64,000 nt of DNA, taken from Ustilago trichophora (lineage: Eukaryota; Basidiomycota; Ustilaginomycetes; Ustilaginales; Ustilaginaceae). This document shows positions 1 to 11,623 of this stretch, piece by piece (positions within the stretch are counted from its first letter, which is position 1; each line of letters starts with the position of its first letter). The position numbers and the translations under genes are program-made. The stretch spans positions 186,001 through 250,000 of the forward strand of contig OOIN01000020.1 in assembly GCA_900323505.1 (NCBI GenBank). The letters are read 5' to 3'. The notes under the pieces were generated by a model that was not told where the DNA came from, did not search any database, and saw nothing but the letters and a program-made list of their open reading frames with translations.

Positions 1-234
1 CAAGTCAAGCCAGAACTAGAACTCGACCAAGCAACAACTACAGCATTCATCGATCAAGAGGTTGCATCACACCTCACGCACCAAGCTCCACTGGCTAGCG
101 CTCGAAGCACTCGGCCCTTATCGTATTACGACGACCCAAGCGAGAGCAAACCTCCCACTCCTCCCGCAGCTGACGGCCAGTATTTGCTCTCCGGTACCGG
201 CTCCGGTCACAGCCGCATAGCTTGCACTGCAATC
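1..234 (+). other. leader upstream of the GATA factor gene
   Basis: This stretch precedes the first in-frame ATG at 235. The downstream reading frame opens before that ATG, but only a TTG lies further upstream, so the segment is best read as 5' UTR or promoter-proximal DNA. The window edge prevents me from seeing whether an upstream exon exists. Confidence 0.4.
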
Positions 235-3200
235 ATGTCGATAGGCCCATCAGCTCCTCAAATGTCGCTGCTCTCTCAAGCCATGCAGCAACATTTGGCA
301 CGCCAGCAGATGGAAAACATATCGAACAACGAGCAGCAGTCCGGCAACAGTGCAGCTCACACGCCAAGCGGCTCGGCACTTCCCTCGCCAGCCTTCCCTG
401 GACCTGGCTCGCCGTTTACGTTTACAGGTGCGCCTGGTTCTGAATCCGGGGCGCGTCCAACATTTACTCATCAAGGCAGCTTTGGAGCCGCGGCCGCTCA
501 GATGCAACCATATGCGTCGTATGCCAGTCAAGCTCACAGCCGCAGGACGAGCGGATACGGTACCAATCCGCATTCCGCCGCCCCTAGTGCAGGCCCCTCT
601 CGATCTTCTTCGCCTTCTCGAGGCGGACATTCCATATCCATGGGCATGGCCCACAATGCCCACGGCCTCAGCCAAAGCCAGCATCCAGATCCAAGCCAGA
701 TGGGCGCAGAGTACGGTTCTACATATGGCAGCTATCGAACGCAGAATGGATTCGTCCCTCCACCCCACGGTAGCGCTCATAACAGCGCCGCGCCAACTCC
801 TGGCTCATGGACCAACCAGCCTGGCGTACATTTTGCACCGACCCCGCAAAACTCGTATGTGCCGCAGCAAACATCCATGATGCCTCCGACCGGCTTTCAA
901 CATCCTGCGCATCAGCAAGGGCGACAACCACAACAACAACAAATGTTGCACCTCGCCCAGCAGCCACCACAGTTTAGCAGCTATCGCGGTCCACCAGAAA
1001 CCCTCTTGTCTCCCGACGCAGTGTCATCTGACTTTACCGGCTTCTTTGCAGCCCCAGCAGCAGCAGCGGCGGCGGCTGCAGCGGCGGCGCCGGGGCCTAC
1101 TGCTCCAGGCATGGGTGTAGCAGGACAGCAGCACGGCAGTGTCAGCCGCCAATCCACGGCAGAATCCCGTTCTCGCCAGAGCACCGGTCTACCGGATGAG
1201 CTAGACATGTCAACCATGCCAGGAAAGCTCAACATGAGCCGCCGAGGGTCCGCAGGTGCCGAGGATGAGGCTGAAGATCAAGATTTGAACCCGGACGAGA
1301 TGTCCAAAAAAGATCCACTCGCGACACAGGTCTGGAAAATGTATGCCAAGCAACGATCGCAGCTGCCCAACGGTGCTCGTATGGAGAACCTGACATGGAG
1401 AATGATGGCCATGACACTCCGAAAGAAGAAGGAGCAAGAGGCTGCAGAGGCCAAGGCGGCGCTCGAAGTGCAATCCAATGCAAGCAGAAGCCATGCATCC
1501 AGCGCCCGTCATTCGCCAACGCTTTCCTCCAAGTCGGCCACTGGGTCTCGAAGGAGCAGTGGCTCGTTCCCCGGCGATGCAGCTGCTTTCGCAGGAGGAT
1601 TCACCGCCATTCAGCCAGAAGGTGTTGACGGAGCGGAACAACATTCTCGCGCGAAAGGCAAGACGCGTTTCGCTGAAGTGATCCAGCAGGAGGAGGAGGA
1701 GCGTGGACGACGTGGACGCAGTCCAAGGACACCCGAAAGCGCTGCAACGCCTGCCGGTGCAGTTGACATCGTAGATTGGAGGATGAAGAGCAAGAGCCGT
1801 TCCCGATCACGCTCGGTGAGCGCCATGGATGTCGACTGGCATGGAGCCAGCCGATCGCGATCTCGTGCGCCCATGCGTCTGGACACCATCGATGACGAAG
1901 GTCTCATGGACGGCGCCAGCCTGTTCAGCCGCTCTGCACCCAATGCCAATGCTGCAGGAGCCTTTGACTTTGCTGACCTCGCAGCCTTCGACGATACTGA
2001 CGCCTATGGCGCCTTCGACAGTGCACTCGACACCGACGACTTTGCAGATCTGCTTCGATCTAATGGACAGGCTGGTGACGGCTTCCAGATGCCAGGCATG
2101 ATGGCTTCGGAAACCAGCGGAAGCTTCGATATCGGCTCGGCAGCACCTGGCAGTTCACGAAGGACAGCGAGTGCCGTACGCAAGGCCAGCATTCAAACCG
2201 CCTTCCGCAAGGCCGCTCACACGGATCTGTTTGGCGCTGATCTCGACGCGTGGTATGCAGCCGCTGAAGCATCGACGAAAGCGGCTCAAGCCAAAAAGTC
2301 GAGTCTAGACATGGCTTCGATTGGCGCAGCCAACAGCTTCGGTGCTCCCTTCTCGACACTGGACAGCATTCCAGGCATCGGCGACTTTGTCGGCATCGCT
2401 GCCAACCAGCATCCCGAATACGGTTTCCTGCCTCGTTTGGTCCGAAAGACAAGTTTCGACCACAAGGTGAGAGAGAGGAGCATGTCGCGCGGTCCTCGCC
2501 GAGAACAGCTCGCTGCCGAAGCATTCAACAACCGCAAGCGTCCTTTCCGAGACGATCTTTCGCCTGCCAGGCCTGCCATTCAGATGCCTATCACCATGGA
2601 CCAGCGAATCGCTGCCGGATTGTCGCGCAACATTGCCTCTCTGGGCTCGCGCGGCGCAGGTCCTTCGATGCTCTCCAACTTGCCTACAACCTCTTTCGAC
2701 TTTGCGGTGCCTCAACCCGCCGGCCTCAATCACCAGCAAATGCCTATAGGATCGACTTCTCGCAGCAACCAGATGGCAACCGACTTCGACAGCCTGCTTG
2801 AGACGCTCGCATCGCAAGCTGGTACACCACTGGCCAGCCCCGCCAACAACTTGATGGCCGGAGCTAGCGCCTCTCCGCAGACAGCGTTGGGCAGCAGTTC
2901 GGGCGCTTCTCCTATCATACACTCTGATGGACCCGGCAATGCCATGGCTAGCAACTTGCAGACTGGACCGCAGAACTCGTCAGACTTGGAGGCGATCATG
3001 AACATGTTCTACAACTCGGACGCTGGCATGGGTGGACAGCAGCCTTCGTTCACGCATATCAACCCGAATCAGGTATTTGGCGGAGCACCCATGGACGCCA
3101 TGACAGGTTCGCTAGGCAACTTGACGGGATCTGGCGACGAAGGATCTTCCACTTGGACATATAGCCCATCGAGCAGTGCACCTTCGAACGCAGCTACCCC

Positions 3201-4014
3201 ACCCGGCCTGCAGCAAGCACAGTATCAGCCTTCGCCTCTGACTTCGAGCTTTCGACGCGAGCCTCCTATCGCCCCCGACACCAGTGGGTCCGCTTCTTCG
3301 CGATCCAACGCTTCGCCCAGCATGCAAGCGATCCAGAAGGCTGCGGCTCTCAGCGAGGCATCCCGAGCCAAGAAGATCGTCCCTATGCCAGTTGGTGGTC
3401 CAGGTCCTGCGCCTGCGCCTGGCGCATCCAACGGCATTCCTGCACGATCTTCTTCCGGACCAAGTGCTGGGCCTTCTTCCAGCTCCGGTGTCAATCTGAA
3501 GGATCTGCCCTCTGCAAGCTCAATGGCGACCGCGGATCCTCCCACAGTATGCTCCAACTGTCACACGACTAAGACGCCCCTCTGGCGACGTGATCCTGAA
3601 GGCCAGCCACTCTGCAATGCATGTGGACTGTTCCTCAAGCTTCACGGTGTCGTGCGCCCGCTCTCACTCAAGACGGATGTGATCAAGAAGCGAAACCGAG
3701 CTAGTGGTGCACAGCGCAACGACGCCCGAGGTCGCTCGTCAATCGGCGGTGGCAGTGGTGGGAATGCCCACATCGCCCCCGCTGGAAGTGCTGGAGGACC
3801 TGGTGGTTCGGCCGGCAAGAACGGTGTCAGTGGTGGAGCATCAGGCACCGGTGCCGGACAAGCAGCTAGAGGAAGGACAAACACCAACGGCTCCGTGGCT
3901 GGCATCCGAACTGGAAATGTCCCCATCGCCCCCGCACCCACTCCGCCCGTATCCTCTCCGGGCAGCACCGGCCTGTCGTCTACCAAGATAGAGATGAAGC
4001 GCCAGAGAAAGTAG
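235..4014 (+). CDS. nit2: AreA/Nit2-type GATA zinc-finger transcription factor
   Basis: A 1259-residue protein with a single GATA finger near residues 1106-1130 (C-x2-C-x17-C-x2-C, with [14 protein letters not shown] and LCNACG), followed by a basic tail. Around residues 366-398 lies a conserved block beginning [20 protein letters not shown], typical of the AreA N-terminal homology region. Known members of this family activate nitrogen-catabolic genes through GATA sites under nitrogen limitation. The rest is low-complexity Ser, Gln, Pro and Ala, including an Ala run near residue 280 and an SRSRSRS stretch. The ATG at 235 is the first methionine in frame. The gene has no visible intron. Nit2 orthology follows from the AreA block plus the finger; other single-finger GATA factors are a less likely alternative. 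Confidence 0.88.
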   Translation: MSIGPSAPQMSLLSQAMQQHLARQQMENISNNEQQSGNSAAHTPSGSALPSPAFPGPGSPFTFTGAPGSESGARPTFTHQGSFGAAAAQMQPYASYASQAHSRRTSGYGTNPHSAAPSAGPSRSSSPSRGGHSISMGMAHNAHGLSQSQHPDPSQMGAEYGSTYGSYRTQNGFVPPPHGSAHNSAAPTPGSWTNQPGVHFAPTPQNSYVPQQTSMMPPTGFQHPAHQQGRQPQQQQMLHLAQQPPQFSSYRGPPETLLSPDAVSSDFTGFFAAPAAAAAAAAAAAPGPTAPGMGVAGQQHGSVSRQSTAESRSRQSTGLPDELDMSTMPGKLNMSRRGSAGAEDEAEDQDLNPDEMSKKDPLATQVWKMYAKQRSQLPNGARMENLTWRMMAMTLRKKKEQEAAEAKAALEVQSNASRSHASSARHSPTLSSKSATGSRRSSGSFPGDAAAFAGGFTAIQPEGVDGAEQHSRAKGKTRFAEVIQQEEEERGRRGRSPRTPESAATPAGAVDIVDWRMKSKSRSRSRSVSAMDVDWHGASRSRSRAPMRLDTIDDEGLMDGASLFSRSAPNANAAGAFDFADLAAFDDTDAYGAFDSALDTDDFADLLRSNGQAGDGFQMPGMMASETSGSFDIGSAAPGSSRRTASAVRKASIQTAFRKAAHTDLFGADLDAWYAAAEASTKAAQAKKSSLDMASIGAANSFGAPFSTLDSIPGIGDFVGIAANQHPEYGFLPRLVRKTSFDHKVRERSMSRGPRREQLAAEAFNNRKRPFRDDLSPARPAIQMPITMDQRIAAGLSRNIASLGSRGAGPSMLSNLPTTSFDFAVPQPAGLNHQQMPIGSTSRSNQMATDFDSLLETLASQAGTPLASPANNLMAGASASPQTALGSSSGASPIIHSDGPGNAMASNLQTGPQNSSDLEAIMNMFYNSDAGMGGQQPSFTHINPNQVFGGAPMDAMTGSLGNLTGSGDEGSSTWTYSPSSSAPSNAATPPGLQQAQYQPSPLTSSFRREPPIAPDTSGSASSRSNASPSMQAIQKAAALSEASRAKKIVPMPVGGPGPAPAPGASNGIPARSSSGPSAGPSSSSGVNLKDLPSASSMATADPPTVCSNCHTTKTPLWRRDPEGQPLCNACGLFLKLHGVVRPLSLKTDVIKKRNRASGAQRNDARGRSSIGGGSGGNAHIAPAGSAGGPGGSAGKNGVSGGASGTGAGQAARGRTNTNGSVAGIRTGNVPIAPAPTPPVSSPGSTGLSSTKIEMKRQRK

Positions 4015-4688
4015 ACACTGTGCACCTCGTAGGCGGTACCGTCCCTATCTCACTTATTCAACCTTGTCAGAGCGCGGGTTCCAACTTCGAATGTGAACAT
4101 TCATTAATTCGTATTGTAATGGTCAATCAAGATTCTGTATTATCGCCTCGTTGCAGCATGTGCTCTTACTTCGCAGTGTGTGTCGGCAGAAGCGTGCCCA
4201 AAGGCAGAGTTGTTCACGTGTGCGTGCAGATCCATACTTGTGGTACACTCCCGGCTTCGTGGCGAGATTGGCCGGTACTACATAAAAACGGCAAGTTTGC
4301 CTTATCCTTTTTTTTTTTTTTCACTTGAATTTCTTTTCCTTTTTTTCTTTTACCCTTTTTATTACGCCGGCCTTTGCCTGGCTAGACTGCAAAGTCCCCC
4401 TATCGGTACCCCGCATTAATCGGTGCAAGATGGTTTGCCGAGATGATGGTATCTTGTTGGAGGATGTACTGTGGTTTGATGCAGGTAGCATTCAGGGTCT
4501 AGCATTGGCTGGTGTGAGAGGCTTAAAGGGGTGCAAAGAACAGCTGGAAGGGTTGGGTGGTTGCCACCACCACCACCACGAACAGGAGCCATTGGAAACG
4601 AAAGGATCGCGCATTGAAGCTCTTCCTGCCTTCAAGACCTTCCCATGAGTGGAGCAGTGAGGAGCCACATCACGTCTGCTTTGTAAAG
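4015..4688. other. intergenic, 3' end of GATA gene and promoter of PLC-like gene
   Basis: No coding feature is supported here. It contains a T-rich tract at about 4309-4357 with a pure T run at its start. A CAC/CAT run near 4566-4580 encodes histidines in a weak overlapping frame. The open frame of the next gene extends back to 4557, but that part looks like untranslated leader. Confidence 0.5.
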
Positions 4689-5825
4689 ATGAAGCTTTCA
4701 TTCAGAGACGAAAGTTACACGACGAAAGGTGTATACCTCTTGGTACTGTACTCAAGTGTTGTCCTCGAAACGTTGGCACTACCTACACCTGCCCTTGCTC
4801 CCACAAGCTGGTCCTGGCTTACCCGTCTCACCTCCTCATCTGCGCTATCTCAACGCTCTACACCTAGTACTTCTTTCGACAACATCTCCTTTGCAGATAT
4901 AGTGCAGCTCGGAGCGCACGACTCGATGGCAATAGGTCCATATATAGTCGACAATCAGCATCTAAACCTAACCGCTCAACTCGACCTTGGAATTCGTCTC
5001 CTTCAAGCACAAGGTCATCCCTGGACCTCTCCCTCCCCTTCCAATCCATCCGGAATCTCCCTCTGCCATACAAGCTGCTACCTACAAAACGGTGGATACT
5101 TGGAGGACTGGTTGCGGGAGATCTTAAGTTGGATGGATGGGAATCCGGAAGAGATTGTCAGCGTGCTCTTGACCAATCCCGAAGGTGTGGCTATCGAAAA
5201 TTGGGCGCGTGGGTTTGAAAGTGTTAACGCACACAAGAGGTCGTTTATTCCAACCAAGGCAAGTTTGCGGAGGGATGAATGGCCGACGTATGGTCAGATG
5301 CGAGAAGCGAGTCAGACTCTGGTGATGATTCTGGATCGTGGAGCCGACTTTTCAAAGTATCCCTACATTATCAACGAGTTTGGGAATATTTGGGAGAATG
5401 CATACGACCAAACGACTCTTCCGTTCAATTGCAGTGTTGATCGAGGTAGTAAACCGCAAGAAAGGTTGGGATTGATCAACCGTTTCTTAAATGACGAGGT
5501 AATAGGAATCGGGATAAAGTATCCGGACAAGGATCTTTTGGAACATGTAAATGCAGCACAAGGGGCTGAAGGGGTGCTAAGTGGATTTAGGAACTGTACA
5601 GAGCAGCATGGGGGTACAAGGCCCACTTTCGTGATGGTCAACTTTTCGGATCTGCCCAAGTATGGGGGGCCGTTGGATGCGGTGAGGCTGTTGAACAATA
5701 TCACATCTGCGGGTGCGGGGGAAACAGCAGCGCCACGCCCAAGTAGTGTAGCATCTAAAGTAGTCGAGCAAGGCTGGCTGCTTACTATGATGCTTGGAAT
5801 GACTTTTTCGATGATTCTTTTGTAG
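4689..5825 (+). CDS. secreted, probably GPI-anchored PLC-like phosphodiesterase
   Basis: A 378-residue protein with the TIM-barrel PLC-like phosphodiesterase fold of fungi: QLGAHDSMAIG with the first histidine, then QLDLGIRLLQAQGH, LCHTSCYLQNGG and LEDWLREILSWMD, ending with an SVLLTNPEG strand. These blocks are hallmarks of a fungal extracellular family related to PI-PLC X domains. The N-terminus after the ATG at 4689 has a hydrophobic stretch (YLLVLYSSVVLETLALP) consistent with a signal peptide. The last about 20 residues are hydrophobic after a Ser/Ala-rich segment, as expected for GPI attachment. The frame stays open to a methionine at 4557, but that extension is His/Arg-rich and would bury the signal peptide, so I chose 4689. 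The substrate is unknown. Confidence 0.8.
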   Translation: MKLSFRDESYTTKGVYLLVLYSSVVLETLALPTPALAPTSWSWLTRLTSSSALSQRSTPSTSFDNISFADIVQLGAHDSMAIGPYIVDNQHLNLTAQLDLGIRLLQAQGHPWTSPSPSNPSGISLCHTSCYLQNGGYLEDWLREILSWMDGNPEEIVSVLLTNPEGVAIENWARGFESVNAHKRSFIPTKASLRRDEWPTYGQMREASQTLVMILDRGADFSKYPYIINEFGNIWENAYDQTTLPFNCSVDRGSKPQERLGLINRFLNDEVIGIGIKYPDKDLLEHVNAAQGAEGVLSGFRNCTEQHGGTRPTFVMVNFSDLPKYGGPLDAVRLLNNITSAGAGETAAPRPSSVASKVVEQGWLLTMMLGMTFSMILL

Positions 5826-6294
5826 AATAGAAGTAGAAGTAATGATAGCAATGTGGCATCGGACAAGGCCCCCCGAACAGAAGTTCGGCTGGCCAAATGC
5901 TATTGGACCTTCAACAAGGTTTGTACAGTATTCACGGGCTGGCATGACAGGCGGTGCCACGCGAGCAAAGCTGTCGCTTTTGGCGGAGCGTTTTTTTCTT
6001 ATTGAACAAAGGTGTGAAAAGCGTGTCGATCCAACACTCTTTGAAATTCGCCGCCGCACGGTTCAATGGGAGGAAGTCGGAATATGTGCGACTCCACACC
6101 CTTTTGACAGGTCACTGTCACACGCTCAATCCTCATCTCTTCGACACCTGTCTACTTCCATCAATCGCCTTCGACTCGTCTTCTCATTCCCTTTCTGCAG
6201 TCATCATCAGGCTTAAGAGGCTAGGGATAAATAGAGAGGGAAGCCGTTGACTCTGTAGTCCGCCTGAGCGGGTGTACCTTCTCCGCTCCCCACC
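5826..6294. other. intergenic, promoter of the TRS120-like gene
   Basis: No gene is supported. Pyrimidine-rich sequence at about 6130-6210 precedes the ATG at 6295, which sits in a good context (CACCATGG). Small ORFs here have no recognisable content. Confidence 0.5.
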
Positions 6295-9200
6295 ATGGCG
6301 GCACATCACCACCACCACCACAACCAGCAGGGTGAATATCAAGCAGCACCCACGCCTTCCCCCATTGGCGGACGCAGCTTCATCGACCATGCCAAACTGC
6401 GCATCTTATTGGTACCCGTAGGTGAGGTTTCTGAAAGCGACTTTGCCAAGTGGTGCGACTATGTGCGTTCGTTCGAAACGGTTCGGCTTGCTGATCTACC
6501 TTCCAGCTGCTCGGCTAGACAGCGAGCCGCCGCCGCTACCGTTACCACCGGTAGCGCAACTGGAAGCAGCGTCCCCTCCGGCTCCTCGTCATCCTCATCG
6601 CCCATCCTCCAGACTGGAGAGATTCACCTTTCATTCGTGACGAGCTACGACCCGGACCACGCCTTCTTAGCACCGTTCAACATGCACAGGCAGGTGCTCG
6701 GTGCACTCGGCATAGCAACATGCTCCAACAACATGCTCAACAGGCACAAGCTCGAGACAAGTGCTTCAGCACTTAGAGAGTTGCATCCGGGAGCACTGGT
6801 GCATAGGGTGTTTGGATTCGATTCGGGTGCAAAGAGGCCAGAAACGGTTGATTTGAGCTCGATAAAGGACGTATTGGCTGCAAAGGTCAATGCTGGTCAG
6901 AGGTCACCTTCCCCGTTAGGTGCTAATAGTAGACCGGCATCAGCGGAGGGAGATGTGGCAAGTGAGACAGCAGCAAATGCTTCAGCTTCACCAAAAGTAC
7001 CGACATCAACGGATGCTGCAGGATTCTCAGCTCAAAGAGATGGTGGGCTTATCGTCTTTCCCGCCGTACGCAAGGATGGCAAAGATGTACGATTCTACCT
7101 CAAGACGCTGCTAGCCGAGCTGGTGGCCAATATTCTGGATGGGCTGGATCACATCGTGACCGGGCTGGAGGGAACACCGTTAGAAACGCCCCGAGAGACG
7201 CTTGACGGAATCACGACAAACAGATACTCGACCACATCTGCTGCTACCTCAGCCTCTACTGGATCGTGGCTGAGCAAGACGAGCACCGCAGCCGGCTTTG
7301 GAGCTGCAGCGAGTCGAGCATCGAGTCTGTTCACCGCCTTCAGCAGCAGTGGTGATGCTGGGACAGGAACGTCTACTCCTACCTCTTCCCGACCGTCCAG
7401 TGCCGTCGGTGGCGGATCTCACCCGTTTGACCTTGGCTCGCCAACTTCCACCACCTCCTCACCGACCTCGGAGAACACTACGAGAAGCAAGATCCTCGCC
7501 GCGAACGCCAACAAGAAATCCGCCAAGCGCATCACTTCAGCCGCTGCCACCGGCCCCACCGGCACAGGCCGCTATGCCAAAGTCAAAGCCGACCTCCATC
7601 TTCTCTCCGGCAACCTGTGGGACGCTCTCGAAGGCTATTCTTCCGCACTTGTCGCTCTGGGCAAGGAACGTGCTCTCGCAGGTGGACAAGACGCCGTGTG
7701 GTTCGCTAGCGCTCTCGAAGGCTTCTCCGTCGCGCGAGTGCTCGTTTCTCGCATGGGTGGTATTGTACTTGAAAAAGCGCCTTGCTTCGACTTGCCTTGG
7801 TCTGCAACAACCGCAAAGGAAAAGGAGAAAGATAAGGACAAAGACGGCATTGCACGCCCTTATGCAAAGCAGAGCTGGGGAGAGATCGCCGAAGCATACA
7901 CCATCGCAGTGGTGATTTACTCGAAATGTCTCGCTCCGCCGAGCGTCTTACTCGAACCAGTGCGGAGTGTCACAAATGACTCGCCGAGGGATTACACGCA
8001 CCCGTTGATCCATGCAAGTGCCTGCACGCAGTACGCACGATTCTTGCTGGCAGTATGGGCATCCGGTGGATGGAACGGGGAATGCTTTGATCAGCTCGTA
8101 TACGGCGGTGTACCGCCAGCGTTGGCCGAAGAAAAGCCGACAAACGCCATGTATCTCTCCTTCACCTCCGCGTCCGGGATTGCGAGACACGACATTGCCG
8201 CGGCAGCCAGTTCGGCGCTCTCGCATTCGATCATCGCCCTCAAACCTACGGATCAAATCACTCTGCTAGGTACACTCACGGCCATCTTTGGCTGCATCGG
8301 ATTCTCCCGAAGAGAAGCACATCTGCTGCGACAGCTGCAGTCGACGATAGTCAGCTTGCTGGTCAAGGCAAAGAGGGTCAACGCCAGACCCCCTACTACT
8401 GCTTCCCTGCCGCTACTACAGCAAGAACAGTTTGGGAAGGATGCGGAAGAATTGGTGGGCAACATTGTCGCGCAGACCACATACGATTCGCTGGGCCGTG
8501 GACCAGAGGCGATACTCGTACTGGCTATGCAGATCTGCGAGACGTATGGAATCCATGTCGAGGTGGATCCGTTGTGCAACATTCCGCCGTACCATATCCT
8601 GTCGAAAGCTTCGGAAGGGTTGCGCAGTGCATATGCCTCTCCTGCTCTTGGAGGGTCGGAAGAGTGGAAGCAGTCGGACAACTCGAGCCAGACTCCCGAG
8701 GTGGCGCTTTTGACTCCCCTCGAAATGGCATCTGAGGCGCCCTTTGGGTGGAAAGAACAGCAAATTTTGCTCCTCAAAGAATCGATCTCCATTGCGGAGC
8801 TGCTCTCCGACTATGTCGGGATGGCGTTCTTCAGCGCTATTCTGTTGCGCGATTTCCATGCCTTGCTCGAACCAGAAGAGCAGAGAGATCTGATGATCGG
8901 GATGCAGCGCAGTATTCAAGCTGCTCGATGGGCTGGGGCGCAAGGTCTTTCTGTCAAATATTGGGGTCCGCCGGAACCTCTATGCTGCCTGGAATTGCTA
9001 CCTCTCGCGCCGGAGAAGATGCCTCTGGAGAAGGACGGGAAGCTTTTCCTCCCCGCCTCGTCGAGTGCCAAGGTCGAGGAGGGCGTGGCGGGCTTGAATA
9101 ATCCTTTCTTCTGGAATCCCTCCGGTGCCACTAGTGGCAAAGCAAAGGCGGTGGCCGTCCAAAGAGAACCACTTTACGTCATGGCAACACTGCAGAACCC

Positions 9201-11382
9201 ATTTGCTGTCGAACTGCATATCGATACCATAAAGCTCGTTGGTGAAGGTGCGGGCTTCACGCCGACTGAAGCTGAGCGAGTATCTATCCCTCCATATTCA
9301 TTCCAGACCGTCCGGCTGTCTGGCGTCGCCAATGAGACTGGAAGAGTCACGATCAAGGGCATCTCCTTGACCCTGGCAGGCGGATGTACCGAGTCTCAAA
9401 CATTCTTGTTGCCCATCTACGACGAAGACAGCGCCAAACAGCGCCGTAAACATGCCGCCGAACTCGACGACCGCAAGACGCGACTCAAGGTTGCCGGTCT
9501 CGAAGCACGAAGTTCTGTCATCAAGCAGAAATCCGCTTCTATTATTTCAAGTGGTGGAGATATGGGGAAAGGGAAATGGTTGGAGGTCAACGTCGTACCT
9601 GCCCAACCGACCCTGTCTGCATTCTGTGTCGAGTTGGAGCCCATGCAAGCTGTCGATCTGTACGAAGGCGAGCTGGTAACTCTCCATCTAGAACTACACA
9701 ACCTTTCCTCCTCTCTCGAGGTCAACTTTGTCCACCTCTCGTTCACCGACAATGTGAGCGACTCTGCCAAACATGCGCTCAGCTCTGGCGAGCTCTTACC
9801 CCAAGACGTACACGAAATTGAATGGGATTTGGTTCACCAACCCGTACTCTCGCAGCCCGACATTCTGCCTGCTTCCGGGGTGAGAATCGAGCCAGGCGCA
9901 AGCAAGACTTTCCCGATTCAGGTTAGAGGCAAGATTGGATGCTCTAGAGCAGGGATCAGTGTAGAGTATGGGTTTGTTGATTGGGATCGGCTTCACGGTG
10001 AGATGGGTACGGGTGTGGGGGCAAAGGTGAATTTGAGAAAGGTGGAGTTGGAGTTTAGGATGACGGTTCATGAGGTGATAGTGTGTAGAGGGTTGAGGGT
10101 TGGACCTATGAAAGCTGGGGAGGCGGCGAGGTTGACCAAGGAGGTTTTGGCTTCGGGCGACTCGATCCCGGATTCGCTGAAGATGTTTGGGAAGAAGGGT
10201 GAGAGGTTGGATATTGTCACGGCTTCTTTGAAGGAAGGGGAAGGCGGGTTGGAAGATGGGGAGGTGAAAGCGATCGAGCCGGAAGTGGAGGCAGAAGTAG
10301 ATGATGAAGAGTACAGCTTGCTCACTTTGGACCTTTCCAATCAGCATAGGGAGGATGTTTTGCTACGCATCTCACTCAACACGGGTGGAGTGGTGCCGTT
10401 GCACCTCTATAAGGTGTTGCGTGCTGGGGCTACTACAAGAGTGGCACTTCCTCAGCCTAGGATCGAGCTGGATCCTGCTACTGGGAAAACGGTTCTCCCC
10501 TCCTCCTCCTCCTCCTCCTCCTCCTCCTCCTCCTCCTCCTCCTCCTCCTCCTCCTCCTCCTCCTCCTCCTCCTCCTCCTCCTCCTCCTCCTCTTGTTCCT
10601 CCTCGTCTATCGAAGGAAAGAGTGCAATGTTTCCGCCGATCCCCTCGATCTGGGCCGAGGGAAGCAATCGACAATTCATTGTCTCCAAAATCCACCTTGC
10701 CAAGTCGGAAGAACACGAGACGCGAAAGAATTTCTGGTATCGAGAGGCTCTGTTTTCTCGACTTTCTGGAAGCTATCGTCTTTTACCCTCTTCTTCATCT
10801 TCTTACATCTTTGGAATTCAAGATTCGAGCTTTGTTGAGGGAGGAGACGTGATGCGAATTGGGAATCTCCCTTTAAGAGGTCTTGTTTCATCTGGAGGAT
10901 TGGTGCTGGATTCAAGATCACTTTGTTATTTGCAAAAAGATCCGATACGAATTAGGCTCCTTTTTAACGATTCGCAAACACGAGATGCAACCATACATGC
11001 TGAGAGTTTCATCACCATCACCGCGCATCTGAAAAATCGATTCAACAGGTCGATGAATCCTCTGATTCGTTTAGTGCCCACTTGGGCTTCGTCGGATTCA
11101 GAAATGTTGCAAAACGTCGTGATCGCAGACGGATCCTTCTCCACCACCTCTTCAAACAAACAAAGAACAAGAGCAAGGGGTGCGCATTTCGAAGCGATCC
11201 AGGAAGATCAAGAAATAAAGGTCAATTGGCAAGTCTCGTTCTTAAGCCCAGGTACTTACTCCTTTTTAATAATCATAGAAGAACCTCTACCCCAATCCCA
11301 AGTTGAAAACAAACACATCTCACATAATACACTCGTCTTTCTAAGCTCTCCACACTCAGTCAACGTTCTACCATCCCCGTAA
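6295..11382 (+). CDS. TRS120: TRAPP-II complex subunit Trs120/TRAPPC9
   Basis: A 1695-residue protein without visible introns. The start of the fold, around residues 27-70 (FIDHAKLRILLVPVG and FAKWCDYVRSFETVRLADL), matches the N-terminus of Trs120/TRAPPC9. The central helical repeats and C-terminal beta-rich Ig-like segments also fit the family. Trs120 is a TRAPP-II subunit that helps activate Rab11/Ypt31-type GTPases at the late Golgi. The protein is longer than the yeast form, partly through Ser/Thr-rich insertions (about residues 300-420) and a pure polyserine block at residues 1403-1432 encoded by a TCC microsatellite. The microsatellite keeps the frame, and homology-like sequence continues on both sides, so the gene appears intact. 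The start is the first in-frame ATG with a strong context. Confidence 0.85.
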   Translation: MAAHHHHHHNQQGEYQAAPTPSPIGGRSFIDHAKLRILLVPVGEVSESDFAKWCDYVRSFETVRLADLPSSCSARQRAAAATVTTGSATGSSVPSGSSSSSSPILQTGEIHLSFVTSYDPDHAFLAPFNMHRQVLGALGIATCSNNMLNRHKLETSASALRELHPGALVHRVFGFDSGAKRPETVDLSSIKDVLAAKVNAGQRSPSPLGANSRPASAEGDVASETAANASASPKVPTSTDAAGFSAQRDGGLIVFPAVRKDGKDVRFYLKTLLAELVANILDGLDHIVTGLEGTPLETPRETLDGITTNRYSTTSAATSASTGSWLSKTSTAAGFGAAASRASSLFTAFSSSGDAGTGTSTPTSSRPSSAVGGGSHPFDLGSPTSTTSSPTSENTTRSKILAANANKKSAKRITSAAATGPTGTGRYAKVKADLHLLSGNLWDALEGYSSALVALGKERALAGGQDAVWFASALEGFSVARVLVSRMGGIVLEKAPCFDLPWSATTAKEKEKDKDKDGIARPYAKQSWGEIAEAYTIAVVIYSKCLAPPSVLLEPVRSVTNDSPRDYTHPLIHASACTQYARFLLAVWASGGWNGECFDQLVYGGVPPALAEEKPTNAMYLSFTSASGIARHDIAAAASSALSHSIIALKPTDQITLLGTLTAIFGCIGFSRREAHLLRQLQSTIVSLLVKAKRVNARPPTTASLPLLQQEQFGKDAEELVGNIVAQTTYDSLGRGPEAILVLAMQICETYGIHVEVDPLCNIPPYHILSKASEGLRSAYASPALGGSEEWKQSDNSSQTPEVALLTPLEMASEAPFGWKEQQILLLKESISIAELLSDYVGMAFFSAILLRDFHALLEPEEQRDLMIGMQRSIQAARWAGAQGLSVKYWGPPEPLCCLELLPLAPEKMPLEKDGKLFLPASSSAKVEEGVAGLNNPFFWNPSGATSGKAKAVAVQREPLYVMATLQNPFAVELHIDTIKLVGEGAGFTPTEAERVSIPPYSFQTVRLSGVANETGRVTIKGISLTLAGGCTESQTFLLPIYDEDSAKQRRKHAAELDDRKTRLKVAGLEARSSVIKQKSASIISSGGDMGKGKWLEVNVVPAQPTLSAFCVELEPMQAVDLYEGELVTLHLELHNLSSSLEVNFVHLSFTDNVSDSAKHALSSGELLPQDVHEIEWDLVHQPVLSQPDILPASGVRIEPGASKTFPIQVRGKIGCSRAGISVEYGFVDWDRLHGEMGTGVGAKVNLRKVELEFRMTVHEVIVCRGLRVGPMKAGEAARLTKEVLASGDSIPDSLKMFGKKGERLDIVTASLKEGEGGLEDGEVKAIEPEVEAEVDDEEYSLLTLDLSNQHREDVLLRISLNTGGVVPLHLYKVLRAGATTRVALPQPRIELDPATGKTVLPSSSSSSSSSSSSSSSSSSSSSSSSSSSSSSSCSSSSIEGKSAMFPPIPSIWAEGSNRQFIVSKIHLAKSEEHETRKNFWYREALFSRLSGSYRLLPSSSSSYIFGIQDSSFVEGGDVMRIGNLPLRGLVSSGGLVLDSRSLCYLQKDPIRIRLLFNDSQTRDATIHAESFITITAHLKNRFNRSMNPLIRLVPTWASSDSEMLQNVVIADGSFSTTSSNKQRTRARGAHFEAIQEDQEIKVNWQVSFLSPGTYSFLIIIEEPLPQSQVENKHISHNTLVFLSSPHSVNVLPSP
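10501..10590 (+). repeat. (TCC)30 microsatellite inside TRS120-like CDS
   Basis: Thirty uninterrupted TCC units encode polyserine in the TRS120 frame. Flanking serine codons of other types (TCT, TGT for Cys, TCG) follow. A pure trinucleotide run of this length is expected to vary in length between strains without breaking the frame. Confidence 0.97.
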
Positions 11383-11623
11383 TTTCGGAAAGCCCTCCAA
11401 GATGCTTGGAAAGACGCAAAGTAAAAAATAAAAATAAAAAGCAAAAGTAATGCATGCAGAAGTGTATGAAGAGGTGAAAAAAGAAAAAAAAAAAAAAAAA
11501 AAAAAAAAAACCCCCGAGGAGCGATGAGTGTGTGCGCGCGCATTTGTTTGATTGTGTGCGGTTGTAAAATTGCAGAGAGGTGTGTACTGTATACTGTACA
11601 GAGTGCATGATGATACATGAAGA
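11383..11623. other. convergent 3' ends with an A27 tract
   Basis: This short interval lies between the convergent TRS120-like and RMND1-like genes. It contains a 27-base A run at 11484-11510 followed by five C, and a short TACTGTA-type repeat at 11585-11600. No gene is seen. Confidence 0.6.

Noticed and set aside
10301..10852. 183-residue frame with polyproline across the TCC repeat
   Set aside because: It is the +1 reading of the repeat within TRS120 and has no independent support.
11484..11510. A27 tract as a possible retroposon tail
   Set aside because: It lies between convergent genes without a flanking target duplication or a retro-copied sequence next to it; a simple homopolymer is the simpler reading.
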